Source: Xylogone sp. PMI_703
Taxonomy: Eukaryota; Ascomycota; Leotiomycetes
Assembly (NCBI GenBank): GCA_021399445.1
Contig: JAJTUQ010000003.1
Location: forward strand, 3,224,001 to 3,288,000
Direction of reading: 5' to 3'
Length of the DNA: 64,000 nucleotides
Positions 36,204 to 46,864 of this stretch are shown one piece after another. The translations under genes and the position numbers were made by a program. Each line of letters starts with the position of its first letter. Within the stretch, counting starts at the first letter, position 1. The notes under the pieces are model-generated. The model ran no database searches. It worked only from the letters and a program-made list of their open reading frames with translations, and was not told the DNA's origin.

Positions 36204-36939
36204 TTTTTGTTTAGGATTTCATGCTATGGGGTCTTTTTTTCTGGGTCAGTTGGGGAGGTAAGTGGTCCTAATTCTCTTTGAACAATGAGAAGGGAATAAT
36301 TTCGAGTTCTGGATTGTATTTTGTGGAGAAGGTCTTCACTTCTTTTTCTTTTTTCCCGTTCATTCTGTTGACATCAGTGGGCCTGATTTGGGTTGGGCTC
36401 GGTTCCTTGTAGTGCGAAGATTATCACGTGCAAATTACCTACCTCGATGTGCTGAACAAAAGAGTTTTGATAAGCTTGTGAAGATATGATTTAGTCAGGG
36501 TATCGACTTTGGTTAAATTTAGCTTAAGTATAGGGATGGTCTAGTACCCGTTGTACAGCATATAAAATTACACTCGGGATTTCTATCTCAGCCCTCCCTA
36601 AGCATCACCATAAATCAGATCTTTCAAAGCCTAAACTCCGGGGCTACCTTTCAAGAAAAGCAGAAAAAGAGTAAACACCATGAATTTACTATCACTATAC
36701 CCTTTAATTCAGTCTAAACATATACCATAACCTCCCACACCCAAACACCAAAAACCCATCATAGCGAAACGCAACCATATCCAAATGCATAACCCCTTAT
36801 CTCTTTCTCGATCCAAAGCAAGACCAAAGGTCCAATACAGCTAAAATATCACCACTCACATAGGTCTCAATTCAACCAGTATCTGTATCATCATCTCCTC
36901 CGCCCTATCAGAACCACAACCCCCTACCTCTCCTCCAGA
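36204..36939. other. Intergenic
   Basis: Upstream region of the SET gene. The part near 36650-36900 is A/C-rich. No gene is seen. Confidence 0.45.
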
Positions 36940-37320
36940 TCATAAAAATGGCGGCGCAGAAATCGCAAACTCCACAGGATCAATATACCCTCGAGCATTC
37001 GGATGATCCCCTATGAGCTGGATATACTCAGCCGCAAGTTGTCCACTCGATGCCATAGCCTGGGGCTCTAGATAGATGCTGGTGTGGGAGCTGTATATAG
37101 ACTCTACTTCGGGATTCGGATCCTGGTCTTCTTCTTGCTCCTTTTCATATTCTTTTCCCGTGTTTATTTCTATTTCTACTGTACTATCTTGTTTATGTGA
37201 TTTGAATGATTTGATGAACTTGTGTAGACCTTTGGAGATGGTGGATTTCTTGGTGGCATTATGGTTGTCGTTATTGTCGTTGGTCTTGGAGGTGGATTTT
37301 CGCATTTTGCAGCCTAACAT
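36940..37320 (-). CDS. Hypothetical small protein (126 aa)
   Basis: Not recognised. A single open frame of 126 residues with a biased composition: a Lys/Asn/Ser-rich N-terminus (KSTSKTNDNNDNHNATKKSTISKGLHKFIKSFKSHKQ), an acidic Glu/Asp middle (KEYEKEQEEDQDPNPEVESIYSSHTS), then QLAAEYIQLIGDHPNARGYIDPVEFAISAPPFL. The ordered C-terminus looks protein-like, and the ORF does not overlap another gene, so I lean to real. It may be lineage-restricted. No signal peptide or membrane segment is present. Confidence 0.45.
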   Translation of the reverse strand: MLGCKMRKSTSKTNDNNDNHNATKKSTISKGLHKFIKSFKSHKQDSTVEIEINTGKEYEKEQEEDQDPNPEVESIYSSHTSIYLEPQAMASSGQLAAEYIQLIGDHPNARGYIDPVEFAISAPPFL

Positions 37321-37769
37321 ATAGTTCGCATAGGATTATGCTGGTAAATAAGGGATTTTTGTAGTTAGCTCTTTTCCATTATGAGTAATTATTGGGAAGG
37401 GGAGGGAGTGCAGCTTTCGGTCCTAATAATGATGGTTGTGGTAGCTATATTTATGAATGGACTGGGTAATTGATAACTTTTCCATTCATGAGGTCATTGT
37501 CGCAAACGCTCGCAGTGATAGAGACATTAGAGATAGAATGCGTCTTCAGTATGCGATCCATGAAATAAACAATATATCGGTTTGGACTTGTGATTAGTCG
37601 GAGTGAATCAAGAAAGTTGATACCATGGACCACCTGCACTGCCGAACTAGATGTGAATAGGATTATACCCTCCACCCGGTATATTCATCACGACGCCATT
37701 TATTCACTCTCATCTGTAATCGTTATTCGTATCTTCATTAGTGGTTGTATTTCTATAAACATTTACCCG
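37321..37769. other. Intergenic
   Basis: 450 bases between two minus-strand genes: the upstream region of the 126-residue ORF and the 3' flank of the phosphodiesterase gene. No gene is seen. Confidence 0.45.
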
Positions 37770-38920
37770 TTACGCCCCTGCCTTTGCTCTAGCAAGCTCT
37801 GCTTGCTCTTTAATCTTCAGAGGACTGATTCTAAACCCGTATTTATACCTGAACATGAAACTGAAAAACGTCGCCATGATGTTAATAAAAATAAGGGAGG
37901 GCCATCGTTTGAATGGGATGGAGATCCTCTCGCCGTGATAACTCTCGCAAACCTCTAAATATTTCTTTGGATCATCAGTGATTACCCCATCTACCTGCTT
38001 GCGGATACTCCATTTCATCCATTCTTCTTCGTTAACAGTCCAGAGGAACAAGGCCCGATTGTCTTTCCTGATATCTTTCAAAAGGGAGTTCCCAAAGGGC
38101 CCAACCATGATTTTTTGTAGCATATTAAACCCAACACCGGGCACCTTTAGAAACTCTCTCGCATATGCAATACTGAATCCTATATGTGCAATGGGAAATC
38201 CGGGGAGATATTTTGAGCATAGTGGTAGATATTTGACCTTCCATAAAATTAGTTCACTGCTTCTCTCGGAGTATAGGGAACATACTGCCCAGCAGCCTAG
38301 TACTACACGCTGTGCCCAAGGTGTTGTGGGCGGTACTTCTTCTATGGTCGTGGCTATTGTCCGCATGATATCATCCGCGTCATTATCGATCTATATGTGC
38401 GTTAACATTCTTGTCCTGTCCTTTCCCCTGATGATCTACCAAAGTACCTTAATATCCAATAAGAGCCATATGTTCTCTAGGCCTGGTTCCGTTAAGTATT
38501 CCAACAAATCCTTTAATCGGGGCATAGGCTCATGGGGCTCTTTCAGAGTGCGCAGCGTCTTCAGATATTCCCAGTCGCAGTTGATAACGTCCTCTGCCTT
38601 CCCAAAGCAGCGCTTAAGGTTTGCATCCTATGATGTATGAGCATTACATAGCTCCATGGTCTTTTCCCACACTGAACCTGCTATTTCCTTACATGTGAAA
38701 GTACCAGCACGCCATCCTTAGAGAGGTGCAGGTCCGTCTCGAGGGCATGTGCGCCTATTTCAACAGCTCCCTTAAATGCTGCCATGGTGTTCTCTGGAAA
38801 TGCTGCCTTGTACCCCCGATGGGCAATGGCTTGTGGTAGTCGTCGGCCATTTTTACTGACTCTAGCACGCGTAAAAGAAGCTGTTACTAGCTTAGCAGAC
38901 GATCTGGAGGAGACACTCAT
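37770..38920 (-). CDS. Glycerophosphodiester phosphodiesterase-family protein (Pgc1-like)
   Basis: GDPD-domain enzyme. The closest functional parallel is yeast Pgc1, a phosphatidylglycerol phospholipase C. Exons 38920-38693, 38627-38448 and 38390-37770 give 342 residues. The catalytic start is [47 protein letters not shown], with the HR, PENT and ETD(L)H elements, and the next exon begins [22 protein letters not shown]. Further marks are LLLDIK and [32 protein letters not shown] hydrophobic stretch near the C-terminus ([20 protein letters not shown]) could be a membrane anchor, as in Pgc1. A preceding basic N-terminal segment has no clear targeting signal. Confidence 0.9.
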
Positions 38921-40177
38921 GATAGCGGACCTTCTGGAGCTTCCAGCTTCTCCGGCAACAGTGGTGTAGCTTCAGACATATTTGGCTTGTGGAAAGTGGA
39001 AAGGCATTAAAGCCCTCACATGAGCAAGATACGGTATATGAGCTTGGACGGGTGCAAGGGAGCATGCAAGCAGGGCTTAAGCTCACAAGCCGCTGCGGAG
39101 GTAAGCTTCTTAAATCCCGGGTGGTATGGAGGGGTATCTCAAAGGTAGCAGCGGAAGGACCAATTTTACTTCTTCCGCTTTACCGCCCTGCATGTAATAA
39201 AGAAGACGACGGAGTTCATATCTCAGGCGCTATTCAATGGCAAGTGATGAGGGAGCAAGATAACGGCGTGGCAAGTTCCCGTGGCAGTGTACCTGCGAAT
39301 CCGGTCTTGTGTTTGATGCACGGGCGGAGCCTGCAGGCCCCGTGTTTGGAACGAAACGGTACGGAGTACCTGATCTCCGGTCCGATGTTTCGTATCGATA
39401 AGCGAATGCGGCAGAGAAGCGATACGTCAACCTTACTTTTAACCTTTGGTATGGGCACGTGATGGAGAAATTACATACGAAATAGATTGTCCTTGAACGT
39501 CTAATAGTTAGCTCGTACCCCTGGGTGGTGGCTAGTGATTTCAAAGCAACCGAGCGCGCCAACTATATAGATGAGACCAACCTCCACAAAGTGTTATCCG
39601 GCTTTGAACTATCCAACATTAACATGTACAAGGATTGGAATGTTCTATTTATATGTTATTTGACATTATTAGGGATAAGATGTTCATTATAACAGCCAAG
39701 CTAGATTCTCAATAAGTAGTCCATATCATACTAACTGCAGATCGAGGATATGATGTCTTGCAATGAAACTCGATACCGGCACTGGGTCTAGACTATGGCT
39801 TGTACAGCTACAGCAAAGCCATGAGCTGTTCAAAGTTACAGTGGCAGAGATAATATGTGCACTGGAATGTCCTTTTTAGCATTCCCTGCCGTGAAGACAT
39901 GGACGAGGCCAGTGATGGTAAAACTCTCAGAATGGATGGTGTAACTACATTAGTTGACCTCTGAGCTGTATGTTGGCGTATAAGGCAGCTATTTCTGCTC
40001 TAGGCCTTCCAGAAAACAATGATCCAAAAAGAGATAATCTAGAACCAGAACCTAGTTTTGTTTAAAAAACTTGACATCTTTAATTTCAGGCTATCAACAT
40101 CAGTACCCTATAAACCTTCCGTGTCCATACTTCTGCTTCTTCCCCGCCAATGAACCTCTTCATACTTTGTAAGGACC
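38921..40177. other. Intergenic, promoter side of the phosphodiesterase gene
   Basis: 1.26 kb without a supported gene. The stretch 39.0-39.45 kb is GC-richer and open in several frames but without a domain. The rest is AT-rich 3' flank of the next gene. Confidence 0.45.
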
Positions 40178-41316
40178 TCAGTGGAAGTAATGGAACTCTG
40201 CAGCAGAACCAACACTATCATCTTCCTCCTCATAGTCCTCCCAGTCATCGTCATCTTCCTCCTCGTAATACTCTTCATACTCTTCACCATCATCCAAATC
40301 TTCCTCATCATCACATTCCTTCTGCAACAGCTGCTTCTCCTTAATAGCGCTACGTGTCTTTACTCTTTCAACAGCAACCTCTAGCTCCTTCACCTCTGTT
40401 TCCTTGCCAGACTTAATTGCCAGTCTCTTAGTGATGGGGCGTCTGCAAGCTGTGCAGCGACCGCAGTCTTGGTGTGGGAAGCCTTTCCATTCCGGACCTA
40501 GGATATCCTGACCTGGGTGGACGATATTGACGCAAAAGGAGCATTGGCATTTAAAGCTATAATAACCCAACATACGGGTGTCTCTGCTAGTGCAGCAATA
40601 GCTAATAAGGACTTCGTCTCCCGTTCTGATATCATCGAGAGCGATAACGAGAAGCCTACCACTTTCAGGATCATACTTCCACTTTGCATTAGGTCTATGA
40701 CTATGGTTGATTCTTGATGCGACATAGAACAGGCCTTTTTCGGCAGTGGTGATATCGGCGCTGATTTGGAAGCAGTTGGTGTTGAACCTGTCATACAAAG
40801 ACTTTCTTGTTTCGGTTCCATGGTGAGTCCATAGATCGTAGTAGGCTGCTGAAGGGGACCTGTATGCAATCTCTGGGACAAACTTCTTGAATGATTCGGC
40901 TGTTGTAGGTTCTATTGGCATAGTTTTGGTAATGAAAGGAGCCTCAGATAGAATAGCTGCCCCCATCTCGACCAGTGTTGTAGTGAATAGACCTAGGCCA
41001 TCAATGGGAGATGCCCTCACTTCAACATTTATTGGTTCGTCGACATAGTCAAAGCAAAGTGCCGGTTTGGCCCGGTTGATTCTTGGAGTCTGTAACACAT
41101 TAGTTTGTCACATACTGGTGGTTCCAGACCAGACACACCATTGATAGTGACTTGTTTGAAGAAGTGTCTCGTAAATAGACCACTGCAAATCAAACGATTC
41201 AGGGCGCTATCCAAGATGAAGTGTAACTTCAACTTGAGGCACTGAGCTCAGATAAATAAAGACGAGTGAGATACAAAGGAAACTTCACTTACTCTTCGCT
41301 TGACTACCCTCTTCAT
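40178..41316 (-). CDS. SET-domain protein with acidic C-terminus (SMYD/Set5-like)
   Basis: Putative methyltransferase of a fungal SET family. Exons 41316-41293, 41241-41137 (or 41116) and 41089-40178 give 346 or 353 residues depending on the intron 2 donor. The start MKRVVKRRCLKLKLHFILDSALNRLICSGLFTRHFFKQVTING is basic and helical. The SET fold runs VEVRASPIDGLGLFTTTLVEMGAAILSEAPF, then SRINHSHRPNAKWKYDPESGRLLVIALDDIRTGDEVLISYC. A cysteine-rich post-SET CQCSFC and CGRCTAC follow. The tail is very acidic (DDEEDLDDGEEYEEYYEEEDDDDWEDYEEEDD). Two in-frame donors exist for intron 2: a 26-nt intron (GTATGT, ACTAAT, TTACAG) or a 47-nt one (GTGTCT). The longer is of normal size and the shorter has the better signals. 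Confidence 0.8.
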
Positions 41317-41492
41317 CTTGCAGATAGGGGTCACTAAAGTACGGGCGTGAATATCAGAAACGTGAATGGCACGCTAAGTTCGAGGCGAGTGTGTCTGTAG
41401 AGTAGATAGACTAGAACAAAGTGATTAGAGTTGGTCTAGTATTGCTGCAAATACAATAAAAGGCTCTAGAGTATAAACTTGTAACTTTTCCT

Positions 41493-43139
41493 TCAGAGCT
41501 TGGCGTTTATCTCCTTTGGATCTTTATGACCAAGACCCTCTTTGTCATTTGGATCTTGTAGTCCAGCAACAGATTTGCCATAAGCCCTCGCAATTCTCTG
41601 ACCGACAGCTTCTCCACTCCAATATGCACCAGTGACCGTCCCAAGAGCAACAAAGGGCGATGTATGTTCACCAGCAAACCACAAACTTCTCTCAGGTAGA
41701 CCTTCTCTCATAATCTCAATGTCTTTGTCTCCTTCTTTCAGACCAACCTGGAAGTTACTGTAGCTTCCATTGCCCGCAAGTGCGTCGTTAACCCATGTTG
41801 TAGCAAGGCATGACTCTGGTATACAATCCGGTGACGACTCTAAGTAGTTCGGCAAGAGGGAGTAATAAGGCTGAAAGAATTTGATAAGGTAGTCTGTTCG
41901 CTCTTTTTCCGTTTTCAGAGAAGCAAGATCGGCACCAAAGGTCCGTGATTGGTCTCCAAATATATAAAAGAGAATTGTTGGCATTGCACGACCTTCCGGA
42001 ATATCAGAAAGTATCACACCTTCCACTCCCCAACGCTTCGGATTGGTGGAAGTTGAATAATTTGGGGCAAGCCACTGCACAAATCCAGAGAAGGCATCAC
42101 TTGGAGCGTGGGTTTCACTCTTCCAGAATGCGCGAGGGAATGTTACATATACCTAGATGGAAATTAGATATCATTGAGCCACTTAATAACTTATGAGAGA
42201 CAAACCTTCTCAAGGCAGCCATAACCAATAGAGTCAATGGCTTGGAGCAGGCGTTCTGGTAAGGGGGGATGAAAAGCTTGGCTATTCTTCTTTAGCCATC
42301 CTAGTGGAGATGTCACTACCACCTCATCAAATTTGAGCGTATCACCGTTTTCAGTGACGAGGGTCGTCCCATCTTTTCCATCAGTCTGAAAGCTTTTGAC
42401 GAAAGTAGAAAGTTTTATTTCTGCTTCTTTCAGAGCAGGTTCCGCAATTTGGGCCAGTATCTTCTCATAGGTTCCAGCGCAAAACACATTAGCTAGGAGA
42501 GTCAGCTAGAGTGGCTAGATATCAAACTTATGGTTTTGAGGGGTGTGAATCAGTTGAGAAGGATGTTTACTTACGCCCATCGACACATTCCTCCAACCAG
42601 AAGTACTTCAAACTCTGCCTCGAGGCTGGTTCGCCAACAATCGCACCCCATAATTCTGCGAGCTGCAACAACGCCTGCCTCATTTCCTCATCATCCGGAT
42701 TTGGATATGTCTCATACAGCTTTTGTTTGAAGAAATCGTAAAGACTCTCACTCGGATCGATAGTGGCACAATTCTCTTCAGAATGCTTGAAAGCTTTCAA
42801 GACGATATTCCACATTTCTTCGCTCAAATCTATTCCGGCTTGGCCCATATGTTTTCCAGACTCGAAGAATAGATCTTTGGCTTCCCAAGAATGCACCAGT
42901 GTGTCGGTTTCCTCTGCTAGATTACTGATTGGATTATCTTCAGATCCATGGATCCAGTTTGGTCCAAGATCAACGCGATAGCCTCCTGGAAGGGTAGTCT
43001 GAACCATTCGGCCTCCTATTCTATCTCTTGCTTCAACTATAGTAACTTGGAAACCACACTTAAGGAGAACATCGGCACATCGTAGGCCTGTAACACCGGC
43101 CCCTACAATACCAATATGAGGAGTATTTGTAGATGCCAT
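41493..43139 (-). CDS. Flavin-containing amine oxidase (polyamine oxidase-like)
   Basis: FAD-dependent amine oxidase, with polyamine or primary amine as likely substrate. Exons 43139-42575, 42492-42206 and 42152-41493 give 503 residues. The dinucleotide-binding motif GIVGAGVTGLRCADVLLKCGFQVTIVEARDRIGGRM (residues 9-44) and the family GPNWIHGSEDNPI are present. The middle part is FDEVVVTSPLGWLKK and the C-terminal FAD site is LWFAGEHTSPFVALGTVTGAYWSGEAVGQRIA. No signal peptide is seen, and the last residues (KEINAKL) only loosely resemble a peroxisomal PTS1-type tripeptide. Introns are short and phases 1 and 0. Confidence 0.92.
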
Positions 43140-44298
43140 TTTGGGTAACTACAGATACATGAGATTAGCGTCATTATCTAAGATCATGAGGTGAAGCATC
43201 CAATTTTACGAGATAAGGGCTTATGGTATATTGACAGCAGAGTATGCAGAGACGAGCCAGGCTTGTGATTCAAATAGGCGCACAAACCTCTTTTGCAGAA
43301 CCTATTCCAGGGGTGTTGACTCCACTAGATATATTCTTGTGTGACTCTTGCCATGAAAACAAATCTCGATATATCCGAGATATGGCCCTGTCTGAAGGAG
43401 ATGTGTAAGATATCGAGAACCCATCCATGATGCTCTCTTAACAAACTCTAACTTCAAAAACGAAACAGCAAAAAACAGAAACAGAAAGAGCAGCAAGCAA
43501 TGTAAAGTCTGGCTATGTAAATGTACTTATATCGCTAATTCCATATAATGTATGAACGCAGAAACGGCATAAAGGAGCTAAACAATCTAAAACCAAACAC
43601 TGAGCAGTTGTTATGACTGTTCGACTTCCGGGGTGGATAGTGCTACGTGGGGTAGAACTCTGGGAGAAATCTAAAAAGAAAATCTATATCGCCGAGGATT
43701 TCTTACTCGACGGAGTTTAATATGGGGCGTTGACGTTATGTATCCAGTCGTTGACTGAGAAGATCTTTGATGAGTACCATTCTTCGCACATGTTAAACCA
43801 GCAGACATCTCAACTCAAGCCACCAACAGCAATTTTCACGAAACAGGCAAACGTTTGCTTAAGAAGACTGACAAAACACAGAGGAAAACATATACATACG
43901 ATTAAGACGATAAGGGCGGAGAGGTATCACCCTGCACAACATATTGGCGCTGGGATAGCCATCTACCGTAGGACTAGATATATGTTTCTGGAAGAAAGTT
44001 TTGTCGCGGGGCGGGTCTGGCCCAATCTATGACTCGGGTCTCGTGGCGACATGAGGCTGCATGTGGAGTTTGAGCTACTTCAATGACGGGCTCTGAGCTA
44101 AACTCAGGCATAGTGCGGGAGGCTACTGTAGTGCATTTGTTTTAGGCAATTCCAGGGACCTTGTCCACCTGTCACTCGCCTATCAAACGCCGTTAAATTG
44201 CTATGTGGTAAGCACGGCAGGCACGACTACTCTGGTGCAGATGGTGCTCCATTCTTGAGCTCCACATCCTTATTTCTCAGCATTCTGCACATCGAACG
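43140..44298. other. Divergent intergenic region amine oxidase/nth1
   Basis: 1.16 kb. Small ORFs of 64-100 codons have no domain and no splice support. No RNA gene is recognised. Confidence 0.45.
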
Positions 44299-45528
44299 AT
44301 GCGCACTTCGAGGGTCTCGAAAGAGACAGCAAAGCTCATAAACGCGACATCTGCGCCCTCTACCAGACGGACTACTAGATCTACCCTCGCTCGTTTCGCT
44401 CACGGTTCAGCTGCTCTCCCGAAAGATGAGGAGCGACAAGACTCGACCGACATAGAAGATGTGCTCGATAATCCCCTTAAAAGAAAGCGGTCCACGACAC
44501 CCCGAAGTCCCGCTAAGAAGAAGACCGTTACTATCAAGAGAGAAGCAGTAGATTCTGTCAATTTCTCCCCTCCCTCAACGAAAGACCGCAAAGTGCGCAA
44601 ACCGGCGCGACAGGTGAAAAATGAAGAAACTGGCGAGGTCGAGATCCACCCCCCGAAAGACTGGGAGGAAGTATACAATGTAGTGATGGAAATGCGCACA
44701 AACGGGGCTGCGAAGAATGCCGTCGTGGACACAATGGGGTGCGATAAACTGGGGCAGAGGACACTCGGTCCAGAGATCAGGAGGTTCCAGACTTTGATAG
44801 CTTTGATGCTCTCATCGCAGACCAAGGATACGGTTAATGCGGCCACGATGAAGAGATTGCAAACGGAGGTACCGCCTCATAAGGAGGGCGCTGAACCAGG
44901 ACTTTACCTCGAGAATATACTGGCTATAGATCCCAAACTCTTAAACGAGTTAATCTGGCAGGTAGGATTCCACAACAACAAGACGAAGTACATCAAGCAG
45001 GCAGTGGAGATTCTCCGGGATAAGTGGAACGGAGATATACCTGACACGATTGAAGGCATGATGTCTCTGCCCGGTGTGGGTCCTAAGATGGCTTACCTGT
45101 GTATGAGCAGTGCCTGGGGCAGGACAGAGGGTATTGGAGTCGATGTCCACGTGCACCGAATTACTAATCTTTGGGGATGGCACAAAACAAAAACCCCTGA
45201 AGAGACCAGAATGGCCCTACAAGCATGGCTGCCAAAGGAGAAGTGGCACGAGATTAACTGGCTCCTGGTCGGATTGGGGCAGAGCATCTGTCTGCCTGTA
45301 GGGCGCAAGTGTGGAGAGTGTGAGCTGGGATTGCAAGGCCTCTGCAAATCTGCGGAACGAAGTAAGGTTATAGCAGGTCGGAAGATCAAAGAGGAGATGA
45401 TCAAGAAGGATGAAGAAGGTAATGTTGTAGCAAAGACAGAAACGGTGGAGATCAAACAGGAGGTTGGTGAGGTTCCCGTCAATGTGAAGGTTGAGGAAGC
45501 AGAAGAACCAGAGAATACTGCGGCATAA
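44299..45528 (+). CDS. nth1: Endonuclease III homologue (DNA glycosylase/AP lyase, Nth1)
   Basis: Base-excision repair glycosylase for oxidised pyrimidines. It is a single 409-residue ORF. The N-terminal 80 residues are Arg/Thr/Ser-rich with [37 protein letters not shown], which could be a mitochondrial presequence, and KRKRS/SPAKKK, which could be a nuclear signal. The HhH-GPD core is [28 protein letters not shown], then [16 protein letters not shown] (catalytic Lys near residue 263) and [17 protein letters not shown] (catalytic Asp near residue 282). The iron-sulphur motif is C-x6-C-x2-C-x7-C ([19 protein letters not shown]). The last spacing is longer than the bacterial x5. A charged Lys/Glu-rich tail follows. 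Confidence 0.96.
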   Translation: MRTSRVSKETAKLINATSAPSTRRTTRSTLARFAHGSAALPKDEERQDSTDIEDVLDNPLKRKRSTTPRSPAKKKTVTIKREAVDSVNFSPPSTKDRKVRKPARQVKNEETGEVEIHPPKDWEEVYNVVMEMRTNGAAKNAVVDTMGCDKLGQRTLGPEIRRFQTLIALMLSSQTKDTVNAATMKRLQTEVPPHKEGAEPGLYLENILAIDPKLLNELIWQVGFHNNKTKYIKQAVEILRDKWNGDIPDTIEGMMSLPGVGPKMAYLCMSSAWGRTEGIGVDVHVHRITNLWGWHKTKTPEETRMALQAWLPKEKWHEINWLLVGLGQSICLPVGRKCGECELGLQGLCKSAERSKVIAGRKIKEEMIKKDEEGNVVAKTETVEIKQEVGEVPVNVKVEEAEEPENTAA

Positions 45529-46864
45529 GGGAGTTCTTGGTTCATGGAAAATGTGCAAAATGGTTTCTGCCGTGATAAACTGGGTAATATTTTGGAAAAC
45601 TTCTAGACATAATCTGTAACATAGAATTCAGCTGTAATATTAGGGTATTGGACAATTCAATTCAACCACAGATTACCAAAAGAATATGCGACACACAATC
45701 TCCTGAAAGGGCAGCTACTCCCCATCTCCAGAGCCCTACTTGTTCGTAATTTTCTGTCCATAAGGTGTCTTCGCGCCCTTCAGATCGATATCTCCTAAAG
45801 AAGGAAGACTAGTGATACCTACGGAACAAGCTCCAGCCTATAAGCAAGCACCCTCCAACCACAACCCATCGGTCCAGCCCGCCAGTTTCGATCCCGGAAC
45901 CTAAACGAACCCAAAAAAGAACCCACACATGAAGAATCCCATCACGATGGGGCCCCATTTAGAACCCAATTCTCTGACTAATCCTCCTCGTAGAAGAAAT
46001 AACGTAAGGAAAAAGTGTGCTGTTTGTGGACATAAGTGGGTATTGTGTAGCAAGTGTTTCGCGCCGCTCGCGCCCTTTTTGGAGTGTCGTCAAAAAACAT
46101 GGAGCACATGTCTATCGAAAGGCGCTGCTGGGCCGCTTAGGGTGGGTACTAACCGGTACTGGTACGAAGTTAAGTACCAGCAACCAACCCCGTGCGCGCC
46201 CGTAGTGGATGTACCGGTACGGGCTTTGCTCAAGTGAATCAATTACCTAAACTTTTCTATTTCAGCATGGGGAGCAGGGGGGTTAGAGAAGGTTTAAAAG
46301 AGGTGGGTTGCCTCTAATTTTTATTTTAGTGGTGGTTGTTGCTTATTTGAACTTCATGTCTGTGTTGGAAAGTGCAGTTGAGAGAGGTTGATCTCGTTCG
46401 ATCTTGATACTCTGCAAGGCTGATGAGTGCTCGGTTGGTGGGATGTGCCTGCCTTACACGGCTTGGTAGATAGCTGCTCTCGAGAACCCGATTTGGGGGA
46501 AGGCGCATACGAGTACCAATTGCAGGGAAACCCGATTTATATAAACGTTCGACCGAATCCTAGGATCTTGATGGACTCACATTAATGCTCATACCTTGAG
46601 GCATGCCTAATCCTTAGTACTTACTACTGCACAAACGATTCATCCATTCATCTGGCTTCCGCACCTCGGCATTTCACCGGAAGACATGATATATTTCACT
46701 GGTAGGACGCAAAAAAACAAAATAGAAGTTGAAGCAATGACTGATATATTCTATCAGGTGGATATCTCAATACACATTAAAAAAGATCGCAGAGCGTTTT
46801 AAAGCTACAGCGTGGCCAGCCCATCTATTCCCACTGTCCACAGGCGCAAAACCTATTCCATTGT
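45529..46864. other. Intergenic nth1/permease
   Basis: 1.34 kb between convergent genes. A 102-codon plus-strand ORF at 45929-46237 encodes CAVCGHKWVLCSKC (two CxxC pairs) but has no other support. A KpnI-like inverted-repeat-rich stretch (GGTACT...AGTACC) lies near 46145-46180. Confidence 0.45.

Noticed and set aside
46145..46180. GGTACT/AGTACC inverted repeats as a possible terminator or mobile-element end
   Set aside because: Arms are short and scattered, and there is no target-site duplication or ORF of a transposase nearby.
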